From the NCBI RefSeq assembly GCF_900142215.1, contig NZ_FRAC01000011.1, positions 1 to 64,000 on the forward strand: DNA of 64,000 nt, in the 5' to 3' direction. Each line of letters starts with the position of its first letter. Position 1 is the stretch's first letter. Made by a program: the position numbers and the translations under genes. Below the pieces are notes generated by a model that saw only the letters and a list, made by a program, of their open reading frames with translations, did not search any database and had not been told where the DNA came from. The stretch comes from Anaerocolumna jejuensis DSM 15929. Its GTDB lineage: Bacteria > Bacillota > Clostridia > Lachnospirales > Lachnospiraceae. Of the stretch, positions 50,736 through 59,350 are shown one piece after another.

Positions 50736-52178
50736 GTGAATCTATATGACAGCTTATTAAAATACAGGGATGAGGACTGCTATCCCATGCATATGCCGGG
50801 GCATAAGAGAAATCCGGAGCTGCTTACCATGGTAAATCCCTATTCCATTGATATTACAGAAATTGAGGGCTTTGACAATCTTCACAGGCCGGAGGGTATT
50901 TTAAAAAGCGGTATGGAGGACTGGGCAAAAATCTATCATTCCAGGCATACCTATTGCCTGGTGGGAGGAAGCTCGGCGGGAATCCTGGCCGGCATCTCGG
51001 CCTGTACCAATAGAGGGGATAAGGTCCTGGTAGCCAGGAACTGCCACAAATCCGTTTACAATGCCATATACTTAAACGGCTTAAAACCGATATACCTTTA
51101 TCCTCGTATGATTAAGACCTTTGGAATAAATGGAAGTATTACCTTAGAAGCTACAAAAGAGCTGCTGAAGAGGGAGAAGGACATCAAGCTTATCGTCATA
51201 ACCTCTCCGACCTATGAAGGGGTAGTCTCTGATATAGAAGGGATTGCCGAAATTGCCCACCGCCATGGAATACCTCTTATGGTGGATGAGGCCCACGGTG
51301 CCCATCTGGGGCTTTATCCCGGATTTCCAAAGGGCTCTGTCACCCAGGGAGCTGATATTGTTGTACACAGTATCCATAAGACCCTGCCTGCCTTTACCCA
51401 AAGTGCCCTTCTTCATGCCAACGGCAGCCTGGTAAAGGAGGAAAAGCTTTTAAGATACCTATCCATTTACCAGAGTACAAGCCCTTCCTATATATTAATG
51501 GCAGGTATGGAGCAATGCAGGGAGCTTTTGGAGAACAGGGGAGAGGAACTTTTTCACAGCTATTATAATCTCTTAATGGAATTCTACAAGGCAGCAGGAG
51601 AGTTTAAGAATATCCGGTTATTAACCGATAACCTTGTAAGGGAGGAAGGCGCTTTTGGCTTTGATCCTTCCAAGCTTGTTCTCAGCGTAAAGGGAACAGA
51701 GTGTACCGGAACAGAGCTGTATGAGAAGCTTCTAAATACCTATAAGATTCAGATGGAAATGGTATCCGGGGACTATTGCCTGGGGATGACCAGCATTGGT
51801 GACAGAAAAGAAGGCTTCGACAGATTGCGGGAGGCCCTTTTCAGAATAGATAAAGAGATGTCCGGGAAGAAAGATATTCAGAAGGATGTACGGAAAGATG
51901 TGCAGGAGGAAAGGAATATGGAATTTATCTCTCCCCCCGTCATTATGTCCTGTGAGGAGGCACTGAATGCTCCGTCTGAAAGTATTCCCCTAAGCAATAG
52001 TAAAGGAAAAGTTTCCGCGGAATATGTATACCTGTATCCGCCGGGAATACCTCTTTTGGTACCGGGGGAGGAAATAACGGAAGAGCTTCTTCTTAAAATG
52101 ACAGCATTAAAGGAACAGGGGCTTACACTTCAGGGAATGTGTGATTTCAGCGCCAATAGGATAAAGGTTGTGGACTGA
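50736..52178 (+). CDS. Orn/Lys/Arg decarboxylase family protein (YaaO-like)
   Basis: A 480-aa PLP-dependent enzyme of fold type I. MHMPGHKRNP near the N-terminus, LVGGSSAGILAGI, DEAHGAHLG and the PLP lysine in HSIHKTLPAFTQSALLH are diagnostic. The C-terminal domain includes YLYPPGIPLLVPGE. It decarboxylates lysine, arginine or ornithine; Bacillus YaaO, in the same gene context, is of this type. The start is a GTG at 50736, since no in-frame ATG lies near. It is the first gene of the holB cluster. Confidence 0.92.
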   Translation: MNLYDSLLKYRDEDCYPMHMPGHKRNPELLTMVNPYSIDITEIEGFDNLHRPEGILKSGMEDWAKIYHSRHTYCLVGGSSAGILAGISACTNRGDKVLVARNCHKSVYNAIYLNGLKPIYLYPRMIKTFGINGSITLEATKELLKREKDIKLIVITSPTYEGVVSDIEGIAEIAHRHGIPLMVDEAHGAHLGLYPGFPKGSVTQGADIVVHSIHKTLPAFTQSALLHANGSLVKEEKLLRYLSIYQSTSPSYILMAGMEQCRELLENRGEELFHSYYNLLMEFYKAAGEFKNIRLLTDNLVREEGAFGFDPSKLVLSVKGTECTGTELYEKLLNTYKIQMEMVSGDYCLGMTSIGDRKEGFDRLREALFRIDKEMSGKKDIQKDVRKDVQEERNMEFISPPVIMSCEEALNAPSESIPLSNSKGKVSAEYVYLYPPGIPLLVPGEEITEELLLKMTALKEQGLTLQGMCDFSANRIKVVD

Positions 52179-52189
52179 AACCAAAAATA

Positions 52190-52226
52190 TGCTTCGGATA
52201 AGAGTTGAGATTTGACCTCCGAAGCA
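52190..52226. repeat. Short hairpin related to the MITE-like element
   Basis: A perfect TGCTTCGGA/TCCGAAGCA stem. Its right part (GTTGAGATTTGACCTCCGAA, then GCAAAT) matches the right end of the 153-bp elements (GCTGAGATTGACACCCGAAT, then CAAAT) in most positions. It seems to be an internally deleted family member, and may act as a weak terminator between the decarboxylase and kinase genes. Confidence 0.5.
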
Positions 52227-52254
52227 AATATAAATAAAAGGACTAGGTAAGAGT

Positions 52255-52848
52255 ATGCATAAGCTGTTTGTTGTTATGGGCAAAAGCGCATCGGGAAAAG
52301 ACACGGTATTTAAGGAAATCACACATAGTTCAGAGCTTTCCTTGAAAACAATCGTAGGCTACACCACAAGACCCATACGGGATGGGGAAAAGGATGGAGA
52401 GGAATACTTCTTTGTAAGCAAGGAAAGGCTTTCCGACTATCAGAGGGCGGATAAGGTCATTGAGCACAGAGCTTATGATACTATGCATGGCGTATGGGAT
52501 TATTTTACCGTGGATGACGGACAGGTCGACCTGGAAAAGGGCAGCTCTATTATGATCGGCACCCTGGAATCCTATAGGCAGATTCGTAAATACTTCGGGG
52601 AAGACAGAGTTTATCCGGTCTATCTGGAGGTAGAAGACGGGCTTCGTTTAGAAAGGGCTCTCCTTCGTGAGAAAACTCAGAAAATGCCCAAGTATGCAGA
52701 GCTTTGCCGCCGGTTCCTGGCAGATGAAGAGGATTTTAAGGAACAATATTTAAAGGAGCTTGGAGTCGGTAAAAGGTACAGAAACGAAGACAGTAAAAGC
52801 TGCCTTGAGGAAATCATAAGGGACATCAGGGCAAATATGGAAAATTAA
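52255..52848 (+). CDS. Guanylate kinase-like nucleotide kinase
   Basis: A 197-aa P-loop kinase. Walker A is GKSASGKDT; YTTRPIRDGEKDGEEYFFVS is the GMP-binding signature of guanylate kinases; the lid region is LLREKTQK. GMP + ATP to GDP + ADP is the expected reaction. The P-loop has Asp where guanylate kinases usually have Ser/Thr (GKST versus GKDT). It sits where Bacillus has tmk (thymidylate kinase) in the same gene order. It may be a second guanylate kinase paralogue with another role. Confidence 0.82.
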   Translation: MHKLFVVMGKSASGKDTVFKEITHSSELSLKTIVGYTTRPIRDGEKDGEEYFFVSKERLSDYQRADKVIEHRAYDTMHGVWDYFTVDDGQVDLEKGSSIMIGTLESYRQIRKYFGEDRVYPVYLEVEDGLRLERALLREKTQKMPKYAELCRRFLADEEDFKEQYLKELGVGKRYRNEDSKSCLEEIIRDIRANMEN

Positions 52849-52966
52849 AATTTTTCTATTTATTTTACCTTTGTTATGCTATAATGGAAACTGGAAATTG
52901 TATATTCATTTTTATTCATATAAATTATTTAAGGGATGTAACTGCCCAGGGAAGGGGGAGGAAAGG

Positions 52967-53407
52967 ATGGACATAAAGGTAAATCAAATGCAGCCTGTCA
53001 CACAGGCCCAGCCCGCAGCACCTCTACCGGAGGCGGATGGCTCTTTTAAATTTACTTTAATCAGCAATATTGAGGAGCAGGGGCTGAAGGAACGTCTGAA
53101 CCTGATGATGGAGGAAATTACCCAGCAGGGCAAGAAGCTGGGGAAACACATGGATGTCCGGGACATGAAAAAATACCGGGAGCTCATCAAGGAATTCATG
53201 AACGAAATAGTAAACCGCTCCCATAAGTTCAGCAGAGAAAATTTTCTGGACAGAAGGGGCCGCCACAGGGTATACGGCATGATAAAGCTCATCGATAAGA
53301 ATCTGGATGAACTGGCGCTGGAATTAATCAAGGATGAGAAGGATACCATTTTGATACTAAATAAAATAGATGAAATTAAGGGATTGCTTTTGGATATACT
53401 TGCGTAA
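52967..53407 (+). CDS. yaaR: YaaR (DUF327) family protein
   Basis: A 146-aa helical protein of the DUF327 family, always found just before holB in Firmicutes. After a Pro/Gln-rich start (about 1-25), the helical core includes MEEITQQGKKLGKHMDVRDM and FSRENFLDRRGRHRVYGMIKLID, which is diagnostic. Function unknown. The ATG at 52967 follows GGAGGAAAGG; the longer open frame has no ribosome-binding site. It lies 19 bp before holB. Confidence 0.9.
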   Translation: MDIKVNQMQPVTQAQPAAPLPEADGSFKFTLISNIEEQGLKERLNLMMEEITQQGKKLGKHMDVRDMKKYRELIKEFMNEIVNRSHKFSRENFLDRRGRHRVYGMIKLIDKNLDELALELIKDEKDTILILNKIDEIKGLLLDILA

Positions 53408-53425
53408 CGAAGGGATGGGTTAAGG

Positions 53426-54418
53426 ATGGCTGGATTTCATCAGATAATTGGTCATGAGCAAATAATAGAACATTTAAAGACTGCCATCAGGACCCAGACA
53501 GTTTCCCACGCTTATATCCTTGCCGGGGAAGACGGCATGGGAAAGAGGACACTGGCCTCAGCTTTTGCCAGGGGAATCCAGTGCGAAAGCGGAAAGGAAG
53601 ACGGGGACAGCTGCGGCAGCTGTAAATCCTGTATGCAGGCGGAATCAAAAAATCATCCGGATATCATCTATGTAACCCACGAAAAAGCCAGTCTTGGTGT
53701 GGATGATATCAGAAATCAGATAAATAACGATATTTTAGTAAAGCCCTATAGTAGCAGCCGAAAGGTGTATATTGTAGAGGAGGGAGAAAAGATGACGGAG
53801 CAGGCGCAGAACGCCCTTCTTAAGACTTTGGAAACTCCGCCCGCCTATGGAGTTATTATTTTGCTTACAAATAACATCAATGCCTTTCTTCCCACGATTC
53901 TTTCCAGATGTGTTATTCTCAAATTAAATCCTGTGAGAGAGGAAGATATCAAAAACTATCTGATGGAGGTTCATAAGATTCCTGATTACCAGGCAGAGCT
54001 CAGCGCTGCGTTTTCCCAGGGGAATCTGGGAAGAGCAGTATCTTATGCTTCCAGCGAGAACTTTGCAGCCATGAAGGACAAGGTTCTTCATCTGCTGCGT
54101 TATATCGACCAGATGGAGCTGTATGAATTAATAGAGGGACTTAAGGATATATCGGAGCAAAAAGAAAACATAGAGGAATATCTTGATCTTATTACCCTGT
54201 GGTACAGGGACATTCTGATGTTCAAGGTGACAAAGGATATCAACCTTTTATTATATAAGGGTGAATACTCGGAGATATTAAAGCAGGCTAATATGAGGAG
54301 CTATGAAGGCCTGGAGGAAATTATTAAGGCAGTTGAAAAAGCAAAAGTTCGGATTAAAGCCAACGTGAATTTTGACATTGTAATGGAGCTTATGTTTCTT
54401 ACCATAAAAGAAAACTAA
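53426..54418 (+). CDS. holB: DNA polymerase III subunit delta'
   Basis: A 330-aa clamp-loader ATPase-fold subunit. Residues about 30-45 hold the degenerate P-loop GEDGMGKRTLA; a zinc site of four cysteines (CESGKEDGDSCGSCKSC) follows; ALLKTLETPP and the sensor-1 SRC motif (LSRCVILKL) are clear. The helical C-terminal domain is normal. It loads the sliding clamp at the replication fork with delta and tau. Position after yaaR and before yaaT matches Bacillus. Confidence 0.95.
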   Translation: MAGFHQIIGHEQIIEHLKTAIRTQTVSHAYILAGEDGMGKRTLASAFARGIQCESGKEDGDSCGSCKSCMQAESKNHPDIIYVTHEKASLGVDDIRNQINNDILVKPYSSSRKVYIVEEGEKMTEQAQNALLKTLETPPAYGVIILLTNNINAFLPTILSRCVILKLNPVREEDIKNYLMEVHKIPDYQAELSAAFSQGNLGRAVSYASSENFAAMKDKVLHLLRYIDQMELYELIEGLKDISEQKENIEEYLDLITLWYRDILMFKVTKDINLLLYKGEYSEILKQANMRSYEGLEEIIKAVEKAKVRIKANVNFDIVMELMFLTIKEN

Positions 54419-54473
54419 GGAAAGTGCCTGCGGCTCAAAGGTTGCAGGATATGGGAAAGGTATGGTTATCAGT

Positions 54474-55382
54474 ATGACGAATGTAATAGGAGTTCGCTTC
54501 AGAAGGGCCGGCAAGATTTATTTCTTTGATCCTGCCGGATATGAGATAAAGCAGGGTGACAACGTAATTGTTGAAACTGCAAGAGGGGTTGAATATGGAA
54601 ATGTTGTCATAGGGCCAAGGGATGTGGAAGAAAATAAGATTATCCAGCCCTTAAAGCCGGTTATCCGGACTGCCACTGTAGAGGACGATGAAATAGAGGC
54701 CAGAAATAAGGTCAAGGAAAAGGAAGCTTTCCAAATCTGCCTGGAGAAAATTAAAAAGCATGAGCTGGAAATGAAGCTGATAGATTCGGAGTATACCTTT
54801 GACAACAATAAGGTATTATTTTACTTTACAGCAGACGGAAGAATTGACTTCAGAGAGCTTGTAAAGGATCTGGCAAGTGTATTTAAGACCCGTATTGAAT
54901 TAAGACAGATTGGGGTCAGGGATGAAACGAAGGTGGTCGGAGGCATTGGTATCTGCGGAAGACCTCTATGCTGCCATACCCACCTTTCTGAATTTGCTCC
55001 GGTGTCCATTAAGATGGCAAAGGAGCAGAACCTTTCTCTGAATCCCACCAAGATTTCGGGAGTATGCGGGCGCCTTATGTGCTGCTTAAAGCATGAGGAG
55101 GAAGCTTATGAGGATTTGAACAGCAAACTTCCCAGTGTTGGTGATATGGTTACAACAAGTGAAGGCCTACGGGGTGAAGTGCAGAGCGTCACGGTATTAA
55201 AACAGCTGGTAAAGGTAATCGTGACCCTTGAAAACGATGAAAAAGAAGTTCGGGAATACAAGGCTTCTACTCTTAAGTTCACAGCGAAAAAACGGAAAGA
55301 AAAGGTTGCTCTTGACGAAGAGCTGCGGGTTCTTGAAATGCTTGAGATGAAGGAAGGGAAGTCCCATCTGGATGATGTATAA
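54474..55382 (+). CDS. ricT: PSP1 domain protein YaaT (RicT)
   Basis: A 302-aa protein of the PSP1 family; in Bacillus RicT (YaaT) with RicA and RicF forms an iron-sulfur complex that assists RNase Y and sporulation phosphorelay output. Key cysteines: CGRPLCCHTHL and CGRLMCCLKHEE. I align the start to MTNVIGVRFRRAGKIYFFDP (54474), matching homologues; an ATG four codons upstream (54462) is possible. The C-terminal tail is charged. It lies four bases before the next gene. Confidence 0.92.
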   Translation: MTNVIGVRFRRAGKIYFFDPAGYEIKQGDNVIVETARGVEYGNVVIGPRDVEENKIIQPLKPVIRTATVEDDEIEARNKVKEKEAFQICLEKIKKHELEMKLIDSEYTFDNNKVLFYFTADGRIDFRELVKDLASVFKTRIELRQIGVRDETKVVGGIGICGRPLCCHTHLSEFAPVSIKMAKEQNLSLNPTKISGVCGRLMCCLKHEEEAYEDLNSKLPSVGDMVTTSEGLRGEVQSVTVLKQLVKVIVTLENDEKEVREYKASTLKFTAKKRKEKVALDEELRVLEMLEMKEGKSHLDDV

Positions 55383-55385
55383 GCT

Positions 55386-56204
55386 ATGAGTGATAAGAAT
55401 AATACCCCAAGGGAAGATGATTTCACAAGTGAAGTTGGTTCCTTAAGTGAAGATGCTTCTCTAAGTGAAGAAGGTTCCCTTTTACCAGGGGAGAGAATAG
55501 ATGAGCTGCAGCGTAACGGCTATAAGATCATACAAAACAGTAAAAAGTTCTGCTTTGGCATGGACGCGGTACTTCTTTCGGGCTTTGCGAAAGTAAAAGA
55601 GGGAGAAAAGGTGCTGGACCTTGGTACCGGAACGGGAATCATACCGATACTTTTGGAAGCGAAAACCAAGGGGCAGCATTTTACAGGGCTTGAACTGCAG
55701 GAAGAAAGTGCCGATATGGCAAGGAGAAGCGTAAGGCTTAATAAGCTGGAACAAAAGATATCCATCGTAACGGGAGACATCAAGGAAGCGGGAAATATCT
55801 TCGGAGCAGCTTCCTTTCATGTTGTTACCAGCAATCCGCCCTATATGAATAATCTCCATGGGCTTAAGAATCCGGACCTGCCAAAGGCCATAGCAAGGCA
55901 TGAGATATACTGTACGCTGGAAGATGTTATAAGGGAAGGGGCCAGAGTCCTGAAGACCGGCGGAAGGTTTTATCTGGTTCACCGGCCTTTCCGGCTGATT
56001 GAAATCATCAATACCCTGACTGCCTATAAACTGGAAACCAAGAGGATGAAGATGGTTCATCCCTTTGTTGATAAAGAACCTAACATGGTATTAATCGAAG
56101 CAGTAAAGGGAGGAGGCTCCATGCTAAGTGTGGAACCTCCGCTCATTGTCTACAGGGAAGTGAACCGCTATACCGATGAAATCTATGACCTTTACGGTTA
56201 TTAA
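55386..56204 (+). CDS. yabB: tRNA1(Val) (adenine(37)-N6)-methyltransferase-like protein (YabB)
   Basis: A 272-aa SAM methyltransferase of the TrmN6/YabB family. SAM motif I VLDLGTGTGIIPILL, GLELQEESADMARRSV, catalytic NPPY (TSNPPYMNN). The N-terminal 30 residues are an acidic Ser/Leu/Glu repeat (SLSEDASLSEEGSL), probably disordered and unusual for the family. It starts four bases after yaaT, so it is translationally coupled. Confidence 0.9.
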   Translation: MSDKNNTPREDDFTSEVGSLSEDASLSEEGSLLPGERIDELQRNGYKIIQNSKKFCFGMDAVLLSGFAKVKEGEKVLDLGTGTGIIPILLEAKTKGQHFTGLELQEESADMARRSVRLNKLEQKISIVTGDIKEAGNIFGAASFHVVTSNPPYMNNLHGLKNPDLPKAIARHEIYCTLEDVIREGARVLKTGGRFYLVHRPFRLIEIINTLTAYKLETKRMKMVHPFVDKEPNMVLIEAVKGGGSMLSVEPPLIVYREVNRYTDEIYDLYGY

Positions 56205-56321
56205 ATTCCGGAAGTGAATACAATTTGCAGCAGTCTAGAAATTCCAAATATTCCAGGCTTTTATATCTGGAAGAGGAAAAAACCAGAATTCAACTGATAT
56301 AGAAAAGAGGACAAGATAGCC

Positions 56322-57164
56322 ATGGCCGGAACTTTATATCTGTGTGCCACCCCCATAGGCAATTTGGAAGACATCACATTAAGGGTCCTTCGTACTTTAA
56401 AAGAGGTGGATTTGATTGCGGCGGAAGATACAAGGCATAGCATTAAGCTATTGAACCATTTTGAAATAAATACGCCCATGACCAGCTATCATGAGTATAA
56501 TAAGATAGACAAGGGACATTACCTGACAGGACTTTTAAAGGAAGGGAAAAATATAGCCCTGATTACCGATGCCGGTACTCCGGGGATTTCAGACCCGGGG
56601 GAAGAGCTTGTTAAAATGGCCTATGAGGAGGGAATTGCCGTAACCTCCCTTCCGGGGCCTTCTGCGGTTGTTACCGCGCTTACCCTTTCCGGTCTTCCTA
56701 CCAGGCGCTTTGCTTTTGAAGCCTTTTTGCCTTCAGATAAGAAGGAAAGGCAGAATATATTAAAAGGATTAAAGACGGAGACCAGAACCATCATCATATA
56801 CGAAGCTCCCCACAGACTGCTGAGGACCTTAAAGGAGCTGGCGGAGAATCTGGGAGACAGAAAGGCGACCGTTATAAGAGAACTGACCAAGAAGCATGAA
56901 ACGGCTTTTCTTACAAGCCTTGCGGAGGCCGTAAGGTATTATGAGGAAGAGGAGCCAAAGGGTGAATGCGTTTTGGTAATAGATGGCCTGAAGGCTGAAG
57001 AATTGGCCGAAAAAGAAAGAGAAAAGTATGCGGACCTGTCTCTTAATGACCATATGAAGCTCTACCTTGACAAAGGGATGGATAAAAAAGAAGCCATGAA
57101 GGCAGTAGCTGCCGACAGAGGTGTTTCCAAGAGAGAGATTTACCAGCAGCTGTTATCGGAATAA
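56322..57164 (+). CDS. rsmI: 16S rRNA (cytidine(1402)-2'-O)-methyltransferase
   Basis: A 280-aa tetrapyrrole-methylase-fold enzyme that 2'-O-methylates C1402 in the ribosomal P site. Signature LYLCATPIGNLEDITLR at the N-terminus, EDTRHSIKLLNHF, ITDAGTPGISDPG and LPGPSAVVTALTLSGLPT. The C-terminal helical part has the usual MDKKEAMKAVA motif. It is the last gene of the cluster, followed by a terminator and convergent abrB, as in Bacillus yabC-abrB. Confidence 0.96.
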   Translation: MAGTLYLCATPIGNLEDITLRVLRTLKEVDLIAAEDTRHSIKLLNHFEINTPMTSYHEYNKIDKGHYLTGLLKEGKNIALITDAGTPGISDPGEELVKMAYEEGIAVTSLPGPSAVVTALTLSGLPTRRFAFEAFLPSDKKERQNILKGLKTETRTIIIYEAPHRLLRTLKELAENLGDRKATVIRELTKKHETAFLTSLAEAVRYYEEEEPKGECVLVIDGLKAEELAEKEREKYADLSLNDHMKLYLDKGMDKKEAMKAVAADRGVSKREIYQQLLSE

Positions 57165-57190
57165 GGAAACGAATTTCAGGCAAAGAATGA

Positions 57191-57231
57191 GCCTGGAGTG
57201 AACTGTATGTTGAAAACATATCTCTCCAGGC
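57191..57231. terminator. Terminator between rsmI and abrB
   Basis: GCCTGGAG/CTCCAGGC stem with an inner TATGTTTT-like hairpin and TTTTCCTTT on the right. It lies between convergent genes and probably serves both. Confidence 0.75.
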
Positions 57232-57248
57232 TTTTCCTTTGAGCTGTA

Positions 57249-57506
57249 TTATTCGATAATACCTACTAATTTTGCAAGCTCCATAATGGATTCTTTAGAA
57301 ATCTTCTTTCCGTGATAATCGATAAGATTATCTTTGGATCCGTTAAAGATATCAGCAGGCTCATATTTTCTTAATATGATTCTGTCCTCATCAACAAAGA
57401 TTTCAAGGGGATCTCTTTCCCCAACTCCAAGTGTTCTTCTGAGCTCGATGGGAAGCGTTATTCTTCCTAACTCATCAAGCTTTCTAACAATTCCTGTGCT
57501 TTTCAT
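57249..57506 (-). CDS. abrB: AbrB-family transition-state regulator
   Basis: An 85-aa DNA-binding protein. The swapped-hairpin AbrB domain is seen in MKSTGIVRKLDELGRITLPIELRRTLGV (residues 1-28) with RDPLEIFVDEDRIILRKY; a short C-terminal multimerisation part follows. AbrB holds back post-exponential and sporulation genes in Bacillus. The ATG at 57506 has AGGAGGT seven bases upstream; the frame is open further up without support. Same location relative to rsmI as in Bacillus. Confidence 0.93.
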   Translation of the reverse strand: MKSTGIVRKLDELGRITLPIELRRTLGVGERDPLEIFVDEDRIILRKYEPADIFNGSKDNLIDYHGKKISKESIMELAKLVGIIE

Positions 57507-57752
57507 ATATATGTACCTCCTACAATACTTAAATAAAATACCATACAAATATTAGAAAGTCAATAAATGAAATATAAAATTAAGCAATTATTTAGTATTT
57601 TATAGAAATAATTGTAATAAAAGTATTAAAAAGTAACGAAAAATAGCCACGAAAACCGATAATTTAGTAGTTTAAAGGGGTGATGTGTGCTGAATTTCGC
57701 TAATTTTAGATAAAATAAAGCTGGATTCAACAAAATTATCGACTCAAAACGA

Positions 57753-57778
57753 CATATACTCAGAAAGTATTTTATACA
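57753..57778 (+). promoter_or_regulatory. Possible sigma-E promoter of spmAB
   Basis: CATATA (57753-57758), 14 bp, TATACA (57773-57778) resembles the sporulation sigma-E pattern (ATATT, 14 bp, CATACA). Bacillus spmAB is sigma-E controlled. The fit is partial. The rest of 57507-57874 is AT-rich leader of abrB and spmA. Confidence 0.3.
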
Positions 57779-57874
57779 GGACCAAGAATTATTTCAGAAA
57801 CCCGGGAATATAGTATTAGTGAAAGGTTGAAACAGAAAGTTGTGCATAATCGTGCAAAATTGAAAGGAGTTATT

Positions 57875-58459
57875 ATGCTGAACTATCTTTGGGGATTTAT
57901 GATAATTATTGGTGTTATCGTGGGGGCTTTAAACGGAAAAATTGATGCGGTAAATGCAGCTGCCCTATCCTCTGCCAAGGAAGCTATTATATTATGCATT
58001 ACAATGCTGGGATTTACAGCCCTTTGGACGGGAATTATGCAGGTGGCCAAGACGGCCGGCATTGTTGACGCTCTGACGAAGGCCATAAATCCTTTGCTGA
58101 GGCTTTTATTTCCTGATATTCCGGATAAACATCCGGCCAAGGAATACATAGCATCCAATATGATTGCAAATTTTCTGGGCCTTGGCTGGGCAGCCACTCC
58201 CATGGGACTTAAGGCAATGCAGGAATTAAAAAAATTAAATAAAGACAAGGAAAGCGCCAGCTGCGATATGTGTACTTTTTTGATTATTAATATATCGGCC
58301 CTTCAGCTGATTCCAGTCAACATTATTGCTTACCGTACACAATATGGCTCTGTAAACCCTACGGAAATCCTGGGAGCGGCATTTGTTGCAACCAGTGTTT
58401 CAACGGTGGCCGGAATCTTATTCTCCCTGGTTGCAAGAAAGCTGGCAAGAGAAAAATAA
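57875..58459 (+). CDS. spmA: Spore maturation protein A
   Basis: A 194-aa membrane protein with about five segments of the nucleoside-recognition (Gate) fold. It is needed with SpmB for core dehydration of spores. Family pieces: LWTGIMQVAKTAGIVD, NMIANFLGLGWAATPMGLKAM and SCDMCTFLIINISALQLIP. The ATG at 57875 follows AAAGGAG. spmB follows 100 bp later. Confidence 0.95.
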   Translation: MLNYLWGFMIIIGVIVGALNGKIDAVNAAALSSAKEAIILCITMLGFTALWTGIMQVAKTAGIVDALTKAINPLLRLLFPDIPDKHPAKEYIASNMIANFLGLGWAATPMGLKAMQELKKLNKDKESASCDMCTFLIINISALQLIPVNIIAYRTQYGSVNPTEILGAAFVATSVSTVAGILFSLVARKLAREK

Positions 58460-58558
58460 GAAGGATAAAGGTGAAGGAAAATTCAGAAGGAAGGATGCCA
58501 AAAGCTTCTTTCACAAACAGTGGCAGGATTGCAATAAGGCAGTCCATGGAAACGATTT

Positions 58559-59086
58559 TTGAAGTTTATCTTATATATATCCGATTATTTAATGCCCTTT
58601 GTCATATTTTACATAGTTGGAATCGGCTTATTAATGAAAACTCCGGTTTTTCAGGAATTTACGAAGGGGGCGGAGGATGGTTTTAAGGTAGTCTTAAATA
58701 TTATGCCCACATTGGTAGGCCTAATGGTGGCAATTGGCATTATGAGGGCTTCCGGGGTTTTGGATTTGCTGACCGGTGCCCTGAAGCCTCTTACAAATCT
58801 GCTGCATTTTCCTTCGGAGCTGGTGCCCCTTGTTACGGTCAGGCTGTTTTCGGCCTCTGCCGCCACCAGCCTTGTTCTGGATATCTTTAAGCAATTCGGA
58901 CCAGACTCCTATATCGGAAGGCTTACTTCTATTATAATGAGCTGCACGGAAACAATCTTTTATACGATGAGTGTATATTTTATGACAGCAGGTGTTAAGA
59001 AAACAAGATATACCCTGACAGGTGCGCTATTTGCAACGATAGCTGGTATCGTTGCCAGTGTATTTCTGACAAATATTCTGTTTTAA
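58559..59086 (+). CDS. spmB: Spore maturation protein B
   Basis: A 175-aa membrane protein, partner of SpmA. Family pieces: IMPTLVGLMVAIGIMRASGVLD, VRLFSASAATSLVLDIFKQFGPDS and MSCTETIFYTMSVYF. The start is most likely the TTG at 58559 (MKFILYISDYLMPF), which fits homologues; the Shine-Dalgarno there is weak (GGAAACG). Another frame overlaps upstream, so a sequencing slip near 58560 cannot be excluded. Confidence 0.9.
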   Translation: MKFILYISDYLMPFVIFYIVGIGLLMKTPVFQEFTKGAEDGFKVVLNIMPTLVGLMVAIGIMRASGVLDLLTGALKPLTNLLHFPSELVPLVTVRLFSASAATSLVLDIFKQFGPDSYIGRLTSIIMSCTETIFYTMSVYFMTAGVKKTRYTLTGALFATIAGIVASVFLTNILF

Positions 59087-59119
59087 TGCAAAAAGTTAAT
59101 TATATATTGTTGTGAGAGA

Positions 59120-59148
59120 TTGACACAAAATCCCATAGGGATTATAAT
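59120..59148 (+). promoter_or_regulatory. Consensus sigma-A promoter of the ABC exporter operon
   Basis: TTGACA (59120-59125), 17 bp, TATAAT (59143-59148): a perfect match in both boxes. The leader to the ATPase ATG is about 195 nt, and ATTTGATTCG at 59231-59240 echoes the MITE-like ends. Confidence 0.85.
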
Positions 59149-59350
59149 ATAAGTCCTTTCGCAAAGTTCGTACTACCACCCCCTTTCTGGCAAAATCCAG
59201 GAAGGATAGCTTGGCAAGATATGGAAATTTGATTCGTTTATGGATCTGTCCGGGAAGCAGCAATTCGTTGTGTATGTGAATATGCCTGTTTGCGGATATG
59301 CCCTCTGATGATGAAAGATGTGAAATATTACTACCAGGAGGAAATTGAAT

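Noticed and set aside
58471..58686. Alternative frame overlapping the start of spmB
   Set aside because: It does not resemble SpmB; the TTG start at 58559 gives the expected N-terminus. A sequencing frameshift remains possible but is not needed.
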